64,000 nucleotides of DNA, taken from assembly GCA_013399115.1 (NCBI GenBank), contig VXAA01000906.1, forward strand, positions 289,515-353,514. Direction: 5' to 3'. Under the pieces are notes generated by a model. That model ran no database searches and had not been told where the DNA came from. It worked only from the letters and a program-made list of their open reading frames with translations. Below, one piece after another: positions 58,860 to 64,000 of this stretch. Position numbers and translations under genes: made by a program. Origin of the DNA: Anseranas semipalmata (taxonomy: Eukaryota > Chordata > Aves > Anseriformes > Anseranatidae). Position 1 is the stretch's first letter, and each line of letters begins with the position of its first letter.

Positions 58860-59130
58860 AGAGCGATTGCTATTCGTTAGTATGTAATTTTTTGTCGCAC
58901 AGATTGTGGTACTAATTACAGCCCCTGCCTGGGAGGCTCAGGTGTAGGAAGCGGTTTGTTTGCTGCGGTTATCCTCAGGTGACTGTGTCACTGCGATGTA
59001 TTTATAAGGCTTCCTGAAGCTGCACCAAAGGGAAATGAAAACTCCCCAAACCCGAGCCAAATGACATTATGTTCTTTCAGTGGGCTGAAGAAGGCAGGTT
59101 AGTCTTAATTATTTATGACTGAATGTGCAG
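58860..59130. promoter_or_regulatory. Candidate conserved non-coding element
   Basis: Contains GATTGCTATTCG, GTACTAATTACAGCC, GGTTATCCTCAGG and an inverted repeat GTGAC-TGT-GTCAC (58979-58991). ATGTATTTATAAGG, AATGACATTATG and GTCTTAATTATTTATGAC follow. Low CpG, non-coding, and followed at once by a CpG-rich block. Enhancer role inferred. Confidence 0.42.
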
Positions 59131-59149
59131 AATACCTCTCTGGTGATTA

Positions 59150-59435
59150 CACGCGTCTCGTTTCCGCAGGCAGCCCGGTGGCAGGCAGCATCCCGGGCAG
59201 CCCCATTACCAGCTACCCGGCGTCGCGTTCGCCTACACCACATTAGGAGCCAAAGATTCACGTTCGAGTTCACTCCTCCGTAGCGCTGGGCAAATAAACG
59301 AGAACACGGCCCGGCAGGGCACGCCGAGACGACACGCTGGCGTTTGGGTGCCTCTCTGTGTGCGGGGCGTGCAGCCCGGCAGAGGCTCCCCAGCGAGGTC
59401 TTCGTCCCCTCGTCGGCTGATGCGGAGGCCGCTCC
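59150..59435. promoter_or_regulatory. CpG-rich block between two candidate CNEs
   Basis: About 32 CpG in 285 bp. It lies between the elements at 58.9 and 59.6 kb. Minus-strand ORFs of 93-158 codons cross it without recognisable features. Orphan island is the favoured reading; a promoter of an unknown transcript is the alternative. Confidence 0.55.
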
Positions 59436-59579
59436 TGTGAATTTGGTGGGGAAGAAGGGGGACCTGGCAGGGACAGATGGGCTCCCAGCAGTGTGGGTAT
59501 CGGCTTTCGCTCCCAAGTATGCAGTATTAAAATGGTAAAAAGATGGATCACTTAGCACATGGCCCGCTGCAGCCCTTGC

Positions 59580-59740
59580 AGCCATTTTGCTTCCAGTCTC
59601 TAGGCTATAGTTATTTTGGCGCTGGGTTAGTTGTCAGTAAAGCCTAAATGCTAGCAGCGTGCTTTTCATCTCCCCCCGGCTTGTAAACACTTCAATTAGG
59701 CCCGGTGTTATGAAGTCTACAAATGCTCAGTTTCCTTGGT
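59580..59740. promoter_or_regulatory. Candidate conserved non-coding element
   Basis: About 160 bp with TAGGCTATAGTTATTTTGG, GTTAGTTGTCAG, CTTGTAAACACTTCAATTAG and GTTATGAAGTC. TGTAAACA is the forkhead core and CAATTAG a homeodomain (NK-like) core. Non-coding and CpG-poor. Inferred from motifs only. Confidence 0.38.
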
Positions 59741-60527
59741 CACTTTGATTTTGGCCCCCTGCAGAGCCTGAGCAGCCTTCGGGAGTCTGCAGAAATCCGC
59801 CCTGTTCTGGAGGCCACCGCCACAGGACCATGGCATTACTGGAACGGTGTTTCACGTGTGTGGTTAACCTCAGGTCGCAAGCTGCATCTGGGGGGGGTTC
59901 AGATCTGCAGGGTTTGTAAAGGCGCTACTGGAGGCCGGCAGCTCCTGCCCTCCCACCCGCAGCGGGGGGCAGGCCTTCTCAACGCGCAGTAGTCTTCGGG
60001 TACCGTTCTGTAATTGCCAACTTTGGATAACTTGCGTGCTTAGTCCTTCCAGAAGTTTGCCAAAAGGAGGCAAAGCCATCTGAAATGTATTGTGCATGGT
60101 CCTCTGCTAAATAAACACGTTGTGGTCAAAAAATAAGGTCAAACCAATATAAAGCGGATATAAGGCTACAAAACTCTGGTAGTTCCTTCTCCCTTTTGGG
60201 TGACTGTTGAGGTTCCTGCGCAGAGCAGCACAGCTGTAGGAATTTTGAAGGAAGCTTGCTATCATCTCAGCAGACAGGCTCCTGGCATGGATGAATTAGC
60301 ACAGCTGCCATCTGAGATGTGATCTAGCTCACATGGACATCAAAAAAGAACAGTTAACACTTTCTGTGACCGAGTGACTAAAAAGAAATAATGATGTTTA
60401 AACAGTTAACAGTTTCCCAAGTTGTGACATTTATAAAGCAGTTCACTATTTTCATTATTGCTCTTGTATTCTTGCTCTGTGTTAACTTGCTTGATTCCAC
60501 CTTAATGGTTTGTTTGTTTTTATCTAG
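59741..60527. other. Non-coding stretch without recognised gene
   Basis: Nothing supported apart from a polypyrimidine tract ending in CTAG at 60508-60527, which could serve as a splice acceptor for the next entry. Confidence 0.5.
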
Positions 60528-60619
60528 GCTTCAACAACTCTGCTGGATGCTACTCCTCTGTTTGGAAATGGGATTCCATACTGCATCAACCCTGTGATCC
60601 TGCTGCTCATGTGCTACTT
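60528..60619 (+). other. Possible 92-bp internal exon (unproven)
   Basis: A strong T-rich tract and TATCTAG acceptor end at 60527, and a good donor, GTGAGT, starts at 60620. Two of three frames stay open through the 92 bp. I recognise neither peptide, and no partner exon with matching phase was found nearby. It could be a lncRNA exon, a cryptic exon, or chance. Acceptor-donor pairs of this quality do occur at random in large introns, so confidence is low. Confidence 0.2.
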
Positions 60620-63404
60620 GTGAGTGGAGATATAAATATGCCTTCAATCCAGCATTTTATTTACAAGGAAATTGGGCCAAATTCCTCTACTGTGAACTGC
60701 AAAAATCCCTCTACACTGTTTGGGGAAAAAAGGAGTGAAAAGAGGTTCCACATGTTTTACATTGCTGTATCTGTTGCTCACAGTTTTGGAAACAAGTAAT
60801 CCATGTGCTGTGAAATCCAAGCAAGGGGAAGAAAAGAAGCCACTCCAGCATCTTTTCTGTGCAGCACTGAGAATTCCCTGTCCTCATCCCAGACAGCACC
60901 ATGTGTGCACAGCTGAAGGGCAGCGTGGCCCGGTACCGTGGTCCTTTGTCAAGCAACAACTCCGCCAGCTCCCGGGCCAGAAATCCCCCGCCAGCAAGGC
61001 GGATTTCCGACGGCAAGCAGTAGGAATGCAGGTGACAAAGGCCTTGGCAGGGTCGGGGACTGGCCACTCCTCACGGCTCTCCGGGGTTGCTCGGTTGTGG
61101 ATTCGGTGCCAGCGGAGGCGAGTGATGCCGCACAGAGCTGCGCTGGTGAGTGCTGACAGCCTCCGAGCGCTCACCCAGGCCTTGTGGACAGCAGCCTGCC
61201 TCTGGGGCACGGAGCAGCAAGGACGGGGACACTTAGCCCTGCTTTTTGTCCCAGCTGTGAGAAAGGAGGTGAGGTGAGTACAGCTGCTGCTGCCCATGGC
61301 TTTGGCTGCCCCAGGGCTCAGGCAGGAGCATTTCTGGGGGGTGACTGGGGAGGGCTTATGTGCAGTGCTGTCAGGCAAGGCAGTTCAAAGGCAGACCTTC
61401 TGTCCAGGACCCACAGAGGGACGATGGCTGGGCACGAGAAAGCAGAGCGACTCCAAGAAAGAAGGCAGCATGAGGTCTCAGTTTCATTTACGTTATGCAC
61501 ATCCACTGGATCTGTGTCACATGCCCTCTAGTTTGTGTAACAGCTCCGTGAGCAGGGAATCAGAATTCAGCCAAGTACTTTTGCTTTATCCTATTACCTG
61601 GGATAAGCCCTTTAGCAGCAGGAAACACCAAAGTCAGCAAACCAGGAGAGGGTTTAAATGGCCCTCGCTCTAGAGCTGGGCTTATGATGAACTCCTGGAA
61701 AGGAGAACCCATTCTTCCTTTCGGATTTAAAAAGTAATACCAGAAGTCCATGAACCGAATCTGCATCTGTGTTTAATTGTAAGGTCCTGTAGCTGTAGAC
61801 CTGTGTCCCCCAAGCCTGAAAACTGAGATTTGCCCTGGCAGCACAAGCAAGATGCTGCTGTGCTGCGTCACCCTCCCGCAGCGGGCTCACAGCAGCGCCA
61901 GGTCTTGCCTGTTCTCCTGGGCACTTCTTATCCCCGCCCTGTGCTCCCTCTTCCAGGGGAGCAGTGACATGACCTGCAGGTGACATCTGGGGAAGCACAG
62001 GTGGGACGGGTCCCTACCAGGGTGGGCCAGCACGCACCCAGCTGGCTCTCGTGGGGAGCTGATGGAGCAGCTGGGGCCGGTGCTGCCCCGCCGGCTCGTC
62101 ACGGGCACCTGGCCCGCCCGGCTGCTCCGGGAGGTTATTTGAGCCGTGCTCCCGTAAGAGCAGGGTCTGGGTGTTACCGGGAGGACCTGTGGGTGTGAGG
62201 GCATGTTGTGGTCCCCTGGGGGAGCCAGCTGGGGGCCTGAGTGGGATGCGGGGGGCCGGGGGCTCCTCAGAGAGAGGTGGCCCAGCTCGGGCTTCTGTCT
62301 TCTCCCAGCGAGACAGCAAACCGTAAGTGGGGGCGAGCCAACCGCGGGGGCACGGGGCAGGGGTGGCACCACCAAGCAAGGGCGAGCTGCTCACGTGCGT
62401 GCTGTGCCATGCTGGTCCTGCTGCTGGCTCCAGGCACCTGGGCTTGCATCCATCACGGGCAGCACAGCCGGGGTGGGCAGGGGGGCATGCGTGAGCCCGG
62501 GCTGGGGGCACCGCGGTGGGAAGGGTCTGGGCGGCAGTCCGGGGCGCTGATGGATTTGTTCGTGTGGGTGTCGCGGTGGAGATGGAGTTCCCCAGAGCAT
62601 CTCAGCTGACGTGACAGTCTGTGTGTAATCGCGACGCATTGCTCTCGCGTTTCTCTTGTGTCTTCATTCTCCACTGCTTAACCTCCTCACCCTCGCCCTC
62701 CTCCTTGCCTTCTTAAGGCTCGCCTCCCGCTGCTCTGCTGCTAGAAGTCACTCTGCTCCCGCCCTGTCAGCTACTTGCTTATTTCTGAATCCCCTCCTTT
62801 ATTTTGCCTCCCGGATTCCTCCCCTTGTAGAGCAGCGTATCTGTGTGTGTGCCTGTGTTACGTTTCCCCTCCTGCTGTCTGCCTGACAAGGTTTCTTTCA
62901 GAAGCTTGGGGATTATTTTATGGCACCCTCGGCGTTCTCTCTTACATCAGGTTTGGCATGTTGCTCTTGTCTTGTGCCAGCATCATCTTTGCTCCTCTTC
63001 TCCTGGGTCACGTTTCGAGGTCTAGATAAAGTGTTCAGAGAACGCCGCTTGGTTCGAAGAAAGTTTTCAGCTAAGCCGGCTCTATGAACTGTTTTCTGAT
63101 TAAATCTCTTCCCGAGAGGGCTGTGTGGCAAGCGCAGGTGACGTGAGTGGGACTTGGCACTTGAGGGCATGGGTCTCAGGCCCAGGACGCAGCCCGCGTC
63201 CCCTTCCCTCCCGGGCGTGGGGGTTGGCACCCATGGGAGCATGGGCGCCCTTTGCCTGGGACCCAGCGGTGGTCCCGCTGGCGCGCCCACCCCACTGCCT
63301 CCAGCGCCGGGGAGAGCAGTCTCTTATCAGGTGCATCTTGGTTCTCCAAGCGCCCGTCGCATCACGCACGCTGCTCTTGAAGAGCCCTCCATTTACCCTC
63401 TCCC
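60620..63404. other. Non-coding stretch, G-rich between 62.0 and 62.6 kb
   Basis: From about 62,030 to 62,560 the plus strand is strongly G-rich with many GGG runs. Stop codons are scarce on both strands and ORFs overlap, but none is recognisable. A C/T-rich stretch follows at about 62,640-62,880. No exon or transposon supported. Confidence 0.5.
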
Positions 63405-63705
63405 CTAATTAAATGTGCACTTCATTAATGTAAATTGGGGGTTTAATGCTCTTGTTGAAATTCTGAAGAAAGTGCTGTGGCCTTGCGAAATGCTTAAGCA
63501 TCATTGCAAATTAGATTAGGGACCAAGAAAGGCAGTAAAATTAGAATGATAATGGTTGATGTGGCTTCCTGACAGGCGTGACTATTCAGGGATCAATGGG
63601 ATGGAGAACAGTTTCCCCCAGCCTGAAGCGAAAGGCAGGGACAGACGTCAGCCTACAGATGTGGCTTTTGGAGGCTCTTTCAATTAGTTTAATTTGGTAA
63701 ATGGC
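63405..63705. promoter_or_regulatory. Strong candidate conserved non-coding element with ATGCTTAAGCAT palindrome
   Basis: AT-rich, CpG-poor block with CTAATTAAATG, TTCATTAATGTAAATTGG, a perfect 12-bp palindrome ATGCTTAAGCAT (63490-63501), GCAAATTAGATTAGG, GAATGATAATGG and TTCAATTAGTTTAATTTGG. The palindrome is bracketed by TTGCGAA and ATTGCAA, which resemble C/EBP-type half sites. Dense homeodomain cores run throughout and no open frame fits. One of the more convincing enhancer-like blocks here, but untested for conservation. Confidence 0.45.
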
Positions 63706-64000
63706 GGGGGTTTGGAGGCTCTCAGCCAGTCCCACAAGACAGGAATACATTGCGGTGCTTTTTCGCCTTCGGGCTGTGCGTGCATCCTCCTGCTACCCGT
63801 GCCTCTTGCGCTCCTCAGCGGGCTTGCTCCGTGGTGTCTGCAGAGAACAGCAAGTTGTGCTCCGCTTGGCCTTCCGCGGAGCCAGCAGCGGGGGCTTGTT
63901 TTTAATCCCCTTGCCAGATAGGCAATTGCACTTAATGGTGCGGAAAACAAGTCCAACGGGCAGAAAGTGTGGCTTCCAGCCTCCGCCGTGTTCCCAAGGG
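63706..64000. other. Right-edge sequence without recognised gene
   Basis: GC-moderate DNA with short ORFs on both strands. No feature supported. Any exon crossing the window edge cannot be judged. Confidence 0.5.

Noticed and set aside
1..64000. CRISPR array, prophage, operon or rRNA content
   Set aside because: No regularly spaced repeats, no bacterial gene organisation and no rRNA-like sequence. The composition and CR1 remnants indicate vertebrate nuclear DNA.
1..64000. Endogenous retrovirus or other viral insertion
   Set aside because: No LTR-like direct repeats, primer-binding-site-like sequence or long gag/pol/env-type frames were seen.

Overview
This window looks like non-coding DNA from a vertebrate nuclear genome, most likely a bird. 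There are no bacterial-style operons and no ORF with convincing coding character. The composition alternates AT-rich blocks with short CpG-rich blocks. The only interspersed repeats I can place by eye are two worn pieces of the CR1 retrotransposon 3' end, the family typical of birds, turtles and crocodilians. Such low repeat content is usual in birds and lower than expected in a mammal or turtle. I cannot name the species, chromosome or nearest gene, and I recognise no protein-coding exon.

Layout. From 1 to about 42 kb the DNA is mostly plain intergenic or intronic. It carries scattered candidate conserved non-coding elements (CNEs) near 3.2, 6.3, 15.5, 20.5-21.2, 30.9-31.6, 36.3-36.6 and 37.7 kb. 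It also holds two CR1 fragments (11.1 and 22.9 kb), a 127-bp foldback at 27,980-28,106, a duplicated motif pair at 24.2-24.4 kb, and a few small tandem or simple repeats. From about 42.8 kb to the end, CNE-like blocks become dense, at roughly one per 1-2 kb (43.5, 45.8, 48.0-48.8, 50.1, 51.1, 52.2, 52.8, 54.1, 55.4, 55.9, 56.7, 58.0, 58.9, 59.6 and 63.4 kb). The strongest CpG-rich blocks (30.5, 36.1, 48.4, 51.9, 54.5, 55.6 and 59.3 kb) lie directly beside these elements and not beside recognisable exons.

Interpretation. The arrangement resembles a regulatory gene desert, or the large introns of a developmental regulator gene: AT-rich elements full of homeodomain (TAAT-type), POU/octamer-like and TALE (TGACAG-type) words, next to gene-less 'orphan' CpG islands. 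This is inference from composition and motifs in one sequence. A cross-species alignment would decide which blocks are truly conserved and which gene they serve. The many ORFs of 60-245 codons fit chance expectation. The longest stack on both strands over the same GC-rich intervals, as expected where stop codons are rare.
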